Shown here in pieces: positions 52,447 to 60,722 of a DNA stretch of 64,000 bases (the first letter of the stretch is position 1; every line of letters begins with the position of its first letter). Source of the stretch: Alphaproteobacteria bacterium (GTDB taxonomy: Bacteria > Pseudomonadota > Alphaproteobacteria > Caulobacterales > Caulobacteraceae); assembly GCA_018821435.1 (NCBI GenBank), contig JAHJME010000042.1, positions 1 to 64,000 of the forward strand. The letters run 5' to 3'. The position numbers were made by a program, and so were the translations under genes. The notes beneath the pieces were generated by a model, which was given only the letters and a program-made list of their open reading frames with translations, did not search any database and had not been told where the DNA came from.

Positions 52447-52704
52447 ATGATGACGCCGATTCTTACGACTGAAGCATTCGCGGCGCTGGGTGCGCCCAAT
52501 CTGGTCTATGTCCGCCCCATCAAGGCGTCGGAGATCATCGCCCACACCCCGCCAGCCCAGATCCAGAGCTTCGAGCTCGATCCGGAGCAAACGCTTTACG
52601 CGGTGCACCGGGCGGATGGTGAGCGTCTCGCCGTCCTGACCGACAAGGATTCGGCCATGGCCGCGGCTCTCGCGCACGAGCTCGCGCCGGTCTCGGTCCA
52701 CTAG
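52447..52704 (+). CDS. DUF1150 family protein
   Basis: An 85-residue cytoplasmic protein of the DUF1150 family, recognised from AFAALGAPNLVYVRPI and the central ADGERLAVLTDKDSAMAAA. It has no signal or membrane segment. The family is largely alphaproteobacterial and commonly encoded next to small heat-shock genes, as here, but its function is not known. Two adjacent ATGs (52447 and 52450) follow GGAGG (52437-52441); the longer spacing favours 52450 slightly. Confidence 0.85.
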   Translation: MMTPILTTEAFAALGAPNLVYVRPIKASEIIAHTPPAQIQSFELDPEQTLYAVHRADGERLAVLTDKDSAMAAALAHELAPVSVH

Positions 52705-52738
52705 CGAGCCGCCAAATCGATCGATCGATCGAGGAAGG

Positions 52739-52763
52739 GGCCGGCGGCGACGCCGGCCTTTTT
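52739..52763 (+). terminator. Rho-independent terminator of hsp20-DUF1150
   Basis: A perfect 8-bp stem GGCCGGCG (52739-52746) and CGCCGGCC (52751-52758) with a GCGA loop is followed by TTTTT. It is ten bases from the convergent ptsN stop. Confidence 0.92.
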
Positions 52764-52772
52764 CATGTGCGT

Positions 52773-53240
52773 TCAGGCCGCGGGACGCGCGGAGACGTCC
52801 TGCACCAGCAGCGCGTGAACGGCGTCGGCGCTACGGGCCTTGCGGAGTTGTTCGCGAAGTTCGCTCTGCCGCAGCGAGCGCGAGACGCGGGCCAGGGCGC
52901 GCAAATGCTCAGCCCCGGCGTTCTTAGGTGCAAAGAGAGCGAACAGCAGGTCGACCGGTTGGTCGTCCACCGATCCGAACTCGACGGGCTGTTCAAGTCG
53001 CACGAAGACGCCGCGCATCCGTTGGAGGCCTTCGAGGCGGGCATGCGGGACGGCGACGCCGTGGCCCACGCCGGTCGACCCGGCGGCCTCGCGCTCGGCC
53101 AGGGCGTCCAGGACGGCGCCTGGCTCGAGGCCAAAGTTGCGCGCCGCGATCTCCGCGATCACGGCCAGCGCCTTCTTTTTGTTGGCCGCGCTCACGCGCG
53201 TCGAGATCGCGGCGCGATCCAGCAATTCACCGATGTTCAT
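52773..53240 (-). CDS. ptsN: Nitrogen-related PTS enzyme IIA (PtsN)
   Basis: A 155-residue EIIA of the nitrogen phosphotransferase system, with the phosphorylated histidine H66 in GVAVPHARL and the preceding GVGHG. It receives phosphate from PtsO/PtsP and regulates K+ uptake, stringent response or other processes. ATG 53240 gives the family start (MNIGELLDRAAI); the frame runs on upstream without similarity. It closes the rpoN-exoD-hpf-ptsN block. Confidence 0.93.
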   Translation of the reverse strand: MNIGELLDRAAISTRVSAANKKKALAVIAEIAARNFGLEPGAVLDALAEREAAGSTGVGHGVAVPHARLEGLQRMRGVFVRLEQPVEFGSVDDQPVDLLFALFAPKNAGAEHLRALARVSRSLRQSELREQLRKARSADAVHALLVQDVSARPAA

Positions 53241-53309
53241 GGTCTTGTAGAACGAACCCCAAGCCGCACGGACCCGCCGGGGAAGGCGGGCCCTCGCGGC
53301 CGCCAGCAA

Positions 53310-53945
53310 TTAGTGGGCTGGACCTGCCCCATCCCCGTCTGAACCATTACGGCCCTTGGTCCGCTCTGGATCAATCCAGCCGATATTTCCATCGGGGCGG
53401 CGATATACCACCGAAAGTCCACCGTGCGCGGCGTTTCGGAACACGATTGTTTGAGCTTCGGTCAGGTCCAATTCCATGACCGCCCTAGAAACTGTCATCG
53501 AACGGATCGTGCGTTCGGTTTCGGCGATGATCATCGGCTCGCCGAAGGCTGTGGATTCGACGTCGTCGTCCTCCTCGTCGTCCATCTCGGTCGAGGCGAT
53601 GACGAAGTAGGCGGCGCTTTCGGCCTGCTTGGCGGCCACGGCCTGGGGATGGTGATCCTTCAGCCGGTTCTTGTAGCGCCTGATGCGCTTGGACATCTTT
53701 TCCAGCGCGGCGTCGAAGGCCAGGTGGGCGTCGCCCCCGACCCCGTGGGTGGTGAGCTGCTGGCCCGAGGCCAGGGTGACGGCGCAGTCGACTTTGAAGG
53801 CGCTTCCCTCTCGGCTGACGACCACGTCGGCGCCGCCGCCGTCACGGTCGAAGTACTTCGCGATGCTGGTGGAGAGTTCGTCGGAAACTCGCGTGCGCAG
53901 AGCTTCTCCGACATCGACGTGCTTGCCGGTTACTTGGACTTGCAT
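53310..53945 (-). CDS. hpf: Long-form ribosome hibernation promoting factor
   Basis: A 211-residue protein. The N-terminal sigma-54 modulation/HPF fold is residues 1-105 (QVQVTGKHVDVGEALRTRV to KRIRRYKNRLKDHH); an acidic linker with EMDDEEDDD follows; the C-terminal dimerisation domain contains VSRAVMELDLTEAQTIVFRN and the end NIGWIDP. The long form makes 100S ribosome dimers in stationary phase. The open reading frame continues far upstream across exoD and into the rpoN region, but ATG 53945 is the family start. Confidence 0.94.
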   Translation of the reverse strand: MQVQVTGKHVDVGEALRTRVSDELSTSIAKYFDRDGGGADVVVSREGSAFKVDCAVTLASGQQLTTHGVGGDAHLAFDAALEKMSKRIRRYKNRLKDHHPQAVAAKQAESAAYFVIASTEMDDEEDDDVESTAFGEPMIIAETERTIRSMTVSRAVMELDLTEAQTIVFRNAAHGGLSVVYRRPDGNIGWIDPERTKGRNGSDGDGAGPAH

Positions 53946-53977
53946 GTGAAGATGAACGCGCCTGGAGGCAGAAGGTG

Positions 53978-54619
53978 TCAAGCCGGTGAAACGACAGCCA
54001 CCACCTGCAGGAACATCCTGACGATAATGTGAGCCGCCAGCACCAGGACCGAGGCGCTGGTGATGGCCACGGCGTAGCCGACCAGGGCGATGATCCCGTC
54101 CCGCTGGATCAGAGCGAACGACAGGGCCGAGACCGCGATCGCCGGCAGCATGTTGCCCCCCGGGATCGGCAGGATCAGCACGATCGCCAGGGCGGTGCAG
54201 ACCAGGCCCAGCAGACGTTCGCCCACGGGTCCGAACAGGAAGACCAGCCGGGGCTTCGAGATCGCCTCCACCTTCTGCAGCGTCGGGATGACCTTCGGCA
54301 GCCCCTTCTTCAGGTCGGCCGTCGACAGGGTGCGGGCCTTCACCCGCTCGGGCAGCCAGGGCACGCGCGAGCCGATCACGAGCTGTGGCGCGAGCAGCAA
54401 CAGCGGCATGCCGAAGATCGTGGTGGCGCCCGGCGGCAGCGGCAGCGCGCAGGCCAATCCGAAAATGAAGAGCAGCGCGCCGATCGCCCGGCCGCCGAAC
54501 TTCTCCATCAGTTCCTGAATGGAAATCCGCGGCTCGCCATGCTCGGCGATATCGAGCAGCACGGCGGAAAGCGGAAGCTCGTTCGCGGGGGGATCGGCCG
54601 TCTCGACTGTTTCGGACAT
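53978..54619 (-). CDS. ExoD family membrane protein
   Basis: A 213-residue membrane protein of the exopolysaccharide-synthesis ExoD family: an N-terminal cytoplasmic stretch with LMEKFGGRAIGALLFIFGL, GLACALPLPPGATTIFGMPLLLLAPQLV, and four to five membrane segments. The name comes from a Sinorhizobium gene needed for nodulation and alkaline tolerance; the biochemical role is unknown. It sits between rpoN and hpf, where it is not usually found, with gaps of 57 and 32 bases, so it probably belongs to the rpoN transcript. Confidence 0.85.
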   Translation of the reverse strand: MSETVETADPPANELPLSAVLLDIAEHGEPRISIQELMEKFGGRAIGALLFIFGLACALPLPPGATTIFGMPLLLLAPQLVIGSRVPWLPERVKARTLSTADLKKGLPKVIPTLQKVEAISKPRLVFLFGPVGERLLGLVCTALAIVLILPIPGGNMLPAIAVSALSFALIQRDGIIALVGYAVAITSASVLVLAAHIIVRMFLQVVAVVSPA

Positions 54620-54676
54620 CTGGCACCCATCTGGCCCGTCCGTGTGGCGACGCCAAGACCCGAAAGCAAAATCGCC

Positions 54677-56167
54677 CTACGCGGGTTCCTTCAGCATCCG
54701 TCGGCGGTCGACGGATGAGGGGATGCGCATCGCCTCGCGGTACTTGGCGACGGTGCGGCGGGCGATGTCGACGCCGGCGACCTTGAGGATCTCGACGATC
54801 CGATCGTCGGAGTGCACGTCGGCCTCCCTGGACTCGGTCTCGATGAGCTTCTTGATCTTGTCGCGGACGCTCTCGGCGGAGTGAGCCTCGCCGCCCTCCG
54901 ACGAGGCGATGGAGGAGGTGAAGAAGAACTTCATCTCGAACAGGCCGCGCGAGGTGGAGATGTATTTGTTCGAGGTCACCCGGCTGACGGTGGACTCGTG
55001 CATGCCGATGGCGTCGGCGACGGTCTTCAGGTTCAGCGGGCGCAGGTGTTGCACCCCATAGGCCAGGAACGCGTCCTGCTGGCGCACGATCTCGGACGAG
55101 ACCTTCAGGATGGTGCGGGCCCGCTGGTCCAGGCTCTTCATCAGCCAGTTGGCCTGGGCCAGGCAGTCCGAGACGAAGGTCTTTTCCTGATCGGTCTTTG
55201 ACTGGCCCGAGACGCGGGCGTGATAGCGCTGGTCCAGCAGCAGGCGGGGCAGGGTGTCGGAGTTCAGCTCCACGTGCCAGAGGCCGCCCGGCCCCTCGCG
55301 CACGAAGACGTCCGGCGCAACGGCCGATGCGGCCTCGCCGCCGGGGAACGCCGCGCCTGGCCGGGGCGTGAGCCCGCGGATCTCGGCGATCATGTCGCGC
55401 AAGTCCTCGTCGTCGACCCCGCAGATCTTCTTCAGGGACGACAGGTCGCGCTTGGCCAGCAGCGGCAGGTTGTCCAGCAGGGCGCCGATGGCCGGGTCGT
55501 AGCGGTTCTGATCCTTGAGCTGGATCATCAGGCATTCGCGCACGTCGCGGGCGGCGACGCCGACGGGGTCGAAGCCCTGGATCACGCCCAGGACCTTTTC
55601 CACCAGCTCGACGGCGCAGCCCAGACGCTCGGCAACCTCGTTCGTCTCGGCGCGCAGGTAGCCGCCCTCGTCCACCGCGTCGATCAGCACGCCGGCGATC
55701 ACGCCCTCGACAGGCGTCAGGCCCGAGGCGGAGAGTTGGTCCTGGAGATGTTCGGTCAGGGTCTTCTCGCGGGCCAGCGAGCCCTCCATGCCCTCGCCGT
55801 CATGGTCGAAGCTGCCGCCGCTTCCGGCGCGCGACCAGTCGATCGCGCCGCCCACGTCGGCCACTTCCGGTGCGTCGCCGGTGGCGCGTTCGCCGGGCGA
55901 GGCTTCGTCGTGGGTCGTGTCCAGATCGGCGCGGGCCTCGGCGTCGGCGGCGTGCTCGGCCGGAGCCGGCGCCTCGTCGTGCGGACCGTCGTCGGATTCG
56001 TTGTCGCGCTCGTCGCGGGCCAGCAGCGGATTACGCTCCAGCTCGGTCTCGACGAAGACCTCGAGTTCGAGATTCGACATCTGCAGCAGCTTGATAGCCT
56101 GCTGCAGCTGGGGGGTGATGACGAGCCCCTGCCCTTGCCGAATTTCAAGTCGTGCGCTGAGCGCCAA
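54677..56167 (-). CDS. rpoN: RNA polymerase sigma-54 factor
   Basis: A 496-residue sigma-54. Region I is the glutamine/leucine-rich start LVITPQLQQAIKLLQMSNLEL; region II (about residues 50-115) is acidic; the core-binding and DNA-binding regions follow, with HESTVSRVTSNKYISTSRG as the helix-turn-helix and the RpoN box RRTVAKYREAM near residue 480. It directs activator-dependent transcription, in Caulobacter of flagellar and stalk genes. hpf and ptsN downstream are its normal companions. Confidence 0.97.
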   Translation of the reverse strand: MALSARLEIRQGQGLVITPQLQQAIKLLQMSNLELEVFVETELERNPLLARDERDNESDDGPHDEAPAPAEHAADAEARADLDTTHDEASPGERATGDAPEVADVGGAIDWSRAGSGGSFDHDGEGMEGSLAREKTLTEHLQDQLSASGLTPVEGVIAGVLIDAVDEGGYLRAETNEVAERLGCAVELVEKVLGVIQGFDPVGVAARDVRECLMIQLKDQNRYDPAIGALLDNLPLLAKRDLSSLKKICGVDDEDLRDMIAEIRGLTPRPGAAFPGGEAASAVAPDVFVREGPGGLWHVELNSDTLPRLLLDQRYHARVSGQSKTDQEKTFVSDCLAQANWLMKSLDQRARTILKVSSEIVRQQDAFLAYGVQHLRPLNLKTVADAIGMHESTVSRVTSNKYISTSRGLFEMKFFFTSSIASSEGGEAHSAESVRDKIKKLIETESREADVHSDDRIVEILKVAGVDIARRTVAKYREAMRIPSSVDRRRMLKEPA

Positions 56168-56240
56168 CGAACTGCCCCTGGCCTGTTTCTTGCTTCACAA
56201 GCTAGGGGGCAGTCCCCACTGACTGGTTAACGGCCGCGCA

Positions 56241-56972
56241 TTAAGCTGCGACGGGTGCGCGGACGCTTGCCTCCAGGTCCCAGGCGAACTCGGGATAGAA
56301 CTGCGCCATCAGCCGATCGACATAGGCGACCAGGTTGCCGAAGCCCTCGGCCCGACGGCGAATCTCCCCTGTGAAGAAGGGCGTCAGGATGCCCGCCAGA
56401 ACGCCGAACACCGTGGCGTCCGCACCGCAGGGCCGCGATCCGAACAGGTAGGGTTTGTCGCCGAGCAGCGTCGAGACCGCCGCCAGGGACCGCACCGCCA
56501 GGGCCACGACTTCCAGGTCGGTGTGGCGTCCGATGCCCACCGCCCGGACATTTCTGCGCACCTCGTCCAGCACCATCTCGCGAACAGCCTCGGGCGCGCC
56601 GTCGAAGAAGCGGGCGGGGCCCTTGGCGAAGTTCTCGGGGTCCAGCCACCGCTCGGCGACCAGGGTCCAGCAGAGGTGGTTCTCCATCATCCGCTCGATC
56701 GCCCACGCCTGGGCGCGCTGGGCGGCGTCCAGGCCCTCGTCGAAATCGACGCCGTAGGTCCGCTCGATGTAGCCGCGGATGAAGGTGGAATCGGCGATCC
56801 GCACGCCGCCCGCGTCGATGAAGGGCATCTGGCCCTTGGGCGACTCGTCCGGCCGCGCCTGGACCTTGATGTAGCCGAGGCCTGCCATCTTCAGCTGCAC
56901 CTCGGTCTTGGTGACATAGGGGCTGATTTCCGGAAGCCCGAACCCTGCGCCGGCGCCGTACAGCGTGATCAT
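56241..56972 (-). CDS. Glutathione S-transferase family protein (metaxin-like)
   Basis: A 243-residue GST-like protein. The thioredoxin-fold half has ISPYVTKTEVQLKMAGL and the cis-proline motif GQMPFIDAGG with IADSTFIRGYIE; the C-terminal half has PYLFGSRPCGADATVFGVLAGIL, as in the metaxin/failed-axon-connection GST group. It lacks an obvious catalytic serine or cysteine near the N terminus, so glutathione chemistry is uncertain. It is divergent from the YafY-type regulator across the TGACAG repeats, which may control both. Confidence 0.82.
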   Translation of the reverse strand: MITLYGAGAGFGLPEISPYVTKTEVQLKMAGLGYIKVQARPDESPKGQMPFIDAGGVRIADSTFIRGYIERTYGVDFDEGLDAAQRAQAWAIERMMENHLCWTLVAERWLDPENFAKGPARFFDGAPEAVREMVLDEVRRNVRAVGIGRHTDLEVVALAVRSLAAVSTLLGDKPYLFGSRPCGADATVFGVLAGILTPFFTGEIRRRAEGFGNLVAYVDRLMAQFYPEFAWDLEASVRAPVAA

Positions 56973-57078
56973 CTGCCTTCTCCCCAGAGCCTTCCGCCTC
57001 GCGCCGATGGCTCAGATTCAATGTTTGGAGCGCGGCGGGCGCCTGAACCGGTATCCACGTCAGGCCGCCGCGCTCTGT

Positions 57079-57124
57079 TGACAGTCACACCGTGACAGGG
57101 CCTTGCTGACAGCATCCTGTCAGC
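57079..57124. promoter_or_regulatory. Iterated TGACAG operator between GST and yafY-like genes
   Basis: TGACAG occurs at 57079, 57093 and 57107, exactly 14 bp apart, and the third copy is part of a perfect 8-bp inverted repeat, GCTGACAG (57105-57112) and CTGTCAGC (57117-57124). TTGACA at 57078-57083 could be the -35 box of the regulator promoter. The array ends 16 bases before the regulator ATG, a good place for autoregulation. Confidence 0.6.
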
Positions 57125-57140
57125 AGAACGGTGAGTGAAC

Positions 57141-57866
57141 ATGCGTCGGGCGGACCGTCTGTTCCAGATCATCCAGATCCTGCGCCGCGGGAAGCGGCCG
57201 ATCACGGCCGACGCCATCGCCGAGGAGCTGGAGACCTCCAAGCGCACGGTCTATCGCGATATCGCCGACCTGATCGGCCAGCGCGCGCCGATCCGCGGCG
57301 AGGCCGGGGTCGGCTACATCCTGGAGGACGGCTTCGACATGCCGCCGCTGATGCTGACGCCGGACGAGGTGGAGGCCGCGGTGCTGGGCGCCCAGATGGT
57401 GGCGGCTCGGGGCGACCCCGCGCTGCGCCGCGCCGCCGAGGACCTGATCGCCAAGATCGGCGCGGTGATCCCGGAGAACCTGCGCCCACTGGTGGTGGAG
57501 CCCGCCACGCGCGCGGCGCCGAACTGGAAGACCACGCCCGACAACATCGACATGCCCGGCCTGCGCCAGGCGATCCGCGCCGGCAGCAAGGTGGTGCTGA
57601 CCTACCGCGACGAGCAGGACCGCGAGACGGGGCGCACCGTCTGGCCGTTCGCCATCGGCTATTACGAGACCAGCCGGATGATCATGGCCTGGTGCGAGAT
57701 GCGCGGCGACTTCCGCAGTTTCCGCACCGACCGGGTCTCGGCCGCCCGGTTCACTGAGGACCGCTATCCCGACCGCCCGGCGTCCTTGCGCGCCCGCTGG
57801 CGGCGCCATCAGCAGGAGCAGTGGGCCGCGATGCAGGCGCGCATGGCGTGCAAGGCGGCCGAGTGA
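57141..57866 (+). CDS. YafY-type regulator (HTH_11 and WYL domains)
   Basis: A 241-residue regulator. The N-terminal winged helix-turn-helix is RADRLFQIIQILRRG through ADAIAEELETSKRTVYRDIADL, the HTH_11 pattern. The middle has GYILEDGFDMPPLMLTPDE and the WYL-type ligand domain is residues about 140-210 with VVLTYRDEQDRETGRTVWPFAIGYYE. WYL regulators sense nucleic acids or small ligands, e.g. DriD in Caulobacter senses single-stranded DNA. GTG 57135 is two codons upstream and equally possible. The repeat array directly upstream suggests autoregulation and control of the divergent GST. Confidence 0.88.
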   Translation: MRRADRLFQIIQILRRGKRPITADAIAEELETSKRTVYRDIADLIGQRAPIRGEAGVGYILEDGFDMPPLMLTPDEVEAAVLGAQMVAARGDPALRRAAEDLIAKIGAVIPENLRPLVVEPATRAAPNWKTTPDNIDMPGLRQAIRAGSKVVLTYRDEQDRETGRTVWPFAIGYYETSRMIMAWCEMRGDFRSFRTDRVSAARFTEDRYPDRPASLRARWRRHQQEQWAAMQARMACKAAE

Positions 57867-57938
57867 ACTTTCGATAAGTTGGCGCACGCCCCGGCTGACC
57901 GTAGCGTGATGTCGAATATCCCGGGGGAGTTACCGATA

Positions 57939-59786
57939 ATGACCAACCTGAGCCGCCGCGAGGCGTTCCTGCTGGCCGCCGCCGCGGCCGCCACGCCCGC
58001 CCTGGCCCTCGCCGCCGAGCCCGTGCTGCCCATGACCTGGGACCTGACCCAGCTCTATCCCACCGACGAGGCCTGGACCGCCGAGCGCAAGGCGGTGGAG
58101 GCCGATCTGCCCAAGATCCTGGCGTTCAAGGGCCGGCTGGGCGAGAGCGCCGCCACGCTGAAGGCCGCCTCGCGGGCGATCTCGGATGTGACCCGCCGCG
58201 CGCTGCGCCTGCTGGTCTACGCGACCCTGAAAGGCGACGAGAACCTGCAGACCGCCGCCGACCAGGAGCGGCGGATGATGGCCCAGATCTTGATGGGCAA
58301 GCTGGGCGAGGCCACCGCCTGGACCAACCCCGAGATCCTCGCGGTCGGCGCCACGAAGATCGAGGCGTTCGTCGCGGGTGATCCCGACATGGCGAAGTTC
58401 CGCTTCGGCTTCGAGAACACCCTGCGCCAAGCCCCGCACACCTTGGACGACGCCGGCGAGGCCCTGCTGGCCTCCACCACCTCTGCCCTGGCCGGCCCCC
58501 AGCAGATCCGCAACCAGCTGGTCCTCTCCGACATCCCCTGGCCAGAGATCACGGTGGCGGGCGAGAAGGTGCGGCTGGACAGCCAGGGCTTCACCGCCGT
58601 GCGCGCGACCCGCGATCGCACCGAACGCAAGGCGGTGTTCGACACGTTCTTCGGCGCGTTCAAGACCTACGAGTCCAGCCTGGGCGCCACGCTGGCCACC
58701 AAGGTGCAGGGCGACATCTTCACCGCCCGGGCGCGGAAGTATCCCTCCAGCCTCGCCGCGGCGGTCGACGGGCCAAACATCCCCGAGGCCGTCTATCGGA
58801 CCCTGATCGCCGAGGCGAACCGGGGCCTGCCGATCCTGCACCGCTACTTCGATATCCGCCGCCGCCTGCTGGGCCTGGCGGACATGGGCTACTGGGACAT
58901 CTATCCGCCGGTGACCAAGCTGGACGCCAGGTTCGACGTGCCCACCTCGCGGAAGATCGCGATGGAAGCCCTGAAGCCGCTGGGTCCGGAGTATGGCGCG
59001 GAGTTCGCCAAGGCCACGGCCGCCGGGTGGGTCGACGTGCTGCCGCGCAAGGGCAAGGCGGCGGGGGCCTACATGTTCGGGGCGGCCTACGACGTGCACC
59101 CCTACCTGCTGCTGAACCACAACGGCGACTACGAGAGCCTGTCGACCTACGCCCACGAGTGGGGCCACGCGATGCACACCCTGCTCGCGCAGCGGGCCCA
59201 GCCGTTCGAGTTGTCCAACTATCCGACGTTCACCGCCGAGGTCGCCTCCACCGTCAACGAGCAGCTGCTGGTCGCCCACATGCTGAAGGGCGCCAAGGGC
59301 AAGGACGAGCGGCTGTTCTATCTGGACCGGGTCTGCGAGACGATGCGCGGCACCTTCTATCGCCAGACCATGTTCGCGGAGTTCGAGCTGGCGATCCACG
59401 AGACCGCCGAGACGGGCCAGGCGCTGTCGGGCAAGCGGCTGAGCAACATGTATTTCGACCTGCTGCAGCGCTACCACGGGCCCAAGGTGACCATCGCGCC
59501 GGCGTACGGCCTGGAATGGGCGCTGCCGGGGCACTTCTACCGCGACTTCTACGTGTATCAGTACGCGACCTCGGTCACCGCCGCCTCGGCGTTCGCCGAG
59601 CGCATCCTCGGCGGCAAGGCGGCTGAGCGGGACGCCTATCTCGGCGCGCTGAAGGCCGGTGGATCGGACTATCCGGTGGACGTGCTGAAGAAGGCCGGCG
59701 TCGACATGACCAGCCCCGAGCCCTACCGCGCCATGCTGGCGAAATTTTCCCGGACGTTGGACGAAATGGAAAGGCTGTTGGGATAG
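57939..59786 (+). CDS. Tat-exported M3 family oligoendopeptidase F
   Basis: A 615-residue zinc peptidase of the M3 family (PepF type). The catalytic HEWGH is at H406-E407-H410 in YAHEWGHAMHTLL, and the third ligand is expected in TAEVASTVNEQLL. The N terminus carries a twin-arginine signal, SRREAFLLAAAAAA, with cleavage near ALAAE, which is unusual since family members are mostly cytoplasmic. ATG 57939 is nine bases after GGGGGAG; an earlier in-frame start would precede the Tat signal. It probably trims oligopeptides in the periplasm. Confidence 0.9.
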   Translation: MTNLSRREAFLLAAAAAATPALALAAEPVLPMTWDLTQLYPTDEAWTAERKAVEADLPKILAFKGRLGESAATLKAASRAISDVTRRALRLLVYATLKGDENLQTAADQERRMMAQILMGKLGEATAWTNPEILAVGATKIEAFVAGDPDMAKFRFGFENTLRQAPHTLDDAGEALLASTTSALAGPQQIRNQLVLSDIPWPEITVAGEKVRLDSQGFTAVRATRDRTERKAVFDTFFGAFKTYESSLGATLATKVQGDIFTARARKYPSSLAAAVDGPNIPEAVYRTLIAEANRGLPILHRYFDIRRRLLGLADMGYWDIYPPVTKLDARFDVPTSRKIAMEALKPLGPEYGAEFAKATAAGWVDVLPRKGKAAGAYMFGAAYDVHPYLLLNHNGDYESLSTYAHEWGHAMHTLLAQRAQPFELSNYPTFTAEVASTVNEQLLVAHMLKGAKGKDERLFYLDRVCETMRGTFYRQTMFAEFELAIHETAETGQALSGKRLSNMYFDLLQRYHGPKVTIAPAYGLEWALPGHFYRDFYVYQYATSVTAASAFAERILGGKAAERDAYLGALKAGGSDYPVDVLKKAGVDMTSPEPYRAMLAKFSRTLDEMERLLG

Positions 59787-59822
59787 GCCTGCCCCAGCCT
59801 TCAGTTTTGAGTGAGCTTGAAC

Positions 59823-60722
59823 ATGGGAGCCTGGGGCGCCGGACTCTATTCCGACGACTACGCCTTGGATCTGCGCAGCACGATTTCGGCGGCGGCGCGC
59901 CTGCCGGTGTCGGACGATGAGCTCCTGCAGATGCTTCGCCGGACCGAACGGACGGCAGACGATCCGGCCGACCAGGACCACACCACCTTCTGGCTCGTGA
60001 CGGCCGACCAGCTGTCGCGCCTCGGGGCCTGCCCCGACGAAGCCCGTCGCCGCGCGCTGGAGCTGATCGACGGCGGCGGGGATCTCGCGCGGTGGGAGGC
60101 GCTCGGCGCCAAAGCCGCCGACCTGCGCAAGCGGCGTACCGCCCTCGACGATCTGCGCCTACGGCTGACGCGGCCTGCGCCCAGAACCCGCAAGACCCTG
60201 ACGGCGCCGCAGCCCCTGGTCCTGGCTCTGGGCGAGGTGTTCGCCTACCCGACCTCTGGCGGGGCCGGCATCAACCCCTACTTCAAGTCGAAAGACCTGG
60301 TGCGCGGCTGGTCGCAAGATGGATGGCGCGCCGCCGTGGTGGTCCAGGCCGAGCGGGAACTGGGCTACCTGGCCTGGGTCCGCGTGCTGACCGCCGGGAC
60401 GGTCTGGGGGACCCGGCCCGACGTGAGCCAGGTCTGGGCCGCCCGGGACTGGGTGGTCGGGCCGCCCGGAACGCTCAGCGCCACACATCGCAGGCGAATG
60501 GAGATTGAGACGCTGGCGCAGGTGGACGTCGATGCGACGCAGGTCACGCGCCGCGTGGCGCACTTCGACGGCCTGGCCGTCCGACAGGCCGTGCTCGAGG
60601 ATATCTCGATCGCGAACGAACTGACCCGTGTGCGCCAGCCCGTGCGTCGCGGGCCGCCATGGGCCCGGAACCCGCTGGTCGTCGGGCGTCTGCGGGACAT
60701 CGCCCGGGCCGCGCCCGTCTAG
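59823..60722 (+). CDS. DUF4259-like protein of unknown function
   Basis: A 299-residue cytoplasmic protein starting GAWGAGLYSDDYALDL, close to the MGAWGxGxFxNDxAxD start of DUF4259 proteins, followed by a helical region with LIDGGGDLARWEALG. The middle (about residues 140-215) has FAYPTSGGAGINPYFKS and a beta-rich stretch. I do not recognise a catalytic motif. GTG 59811 is an alternative start; ATG 59823 gives the family N terminus. It is convergent with lptB, their stops overlapping by four bases. Confidence 0.65.
   Translation: MGAWGAGLYSDDYALDLRSTISAAARLPVSDDELLQMLRRTERTADDPADQDHTTFWLVTADQLSRLGACPDEARRRALELIDGGGDLARWEALGAKAADLRKRRTALDDLRLRLTRPAPRTRKTLTAPQPLVLALGEVFAYPTSGGAGINPYFKSKDLVRGWSQDGWRAAVVVQAERELGYLAWVRVLTAGTVWGTRPDVSQVWAARDWVVGPPGTLSATHRRRMEIETLAQVDVDATQVTRRVAHFDGLAVRQAVLEDISIANELTRVRQPVRRGPPWARNPLVVGRLRDIARAAPV

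Noticed and set aside
52716..52731. Four tandem ATCG units before the hsp20-DUF1150 terminator
   Set aside because: Sixteen bases are too short to call a functional satellite, and GATC is not the methylase site in this lineage.
53310..55535. 741-codon frame suggesting a large fused protein ending in HPF
   Set aside because: Only the last 211 codons match HPF. The rest is an alternative frame of exoD and rpoN with arginine/proline-rich low-complexity sequence.
57930..59981. 683-codon minus frame opposite the oligoendopeptidase
   Set aside because: It is a shadow frame; the plus strand has HExxH and a Tat signal.
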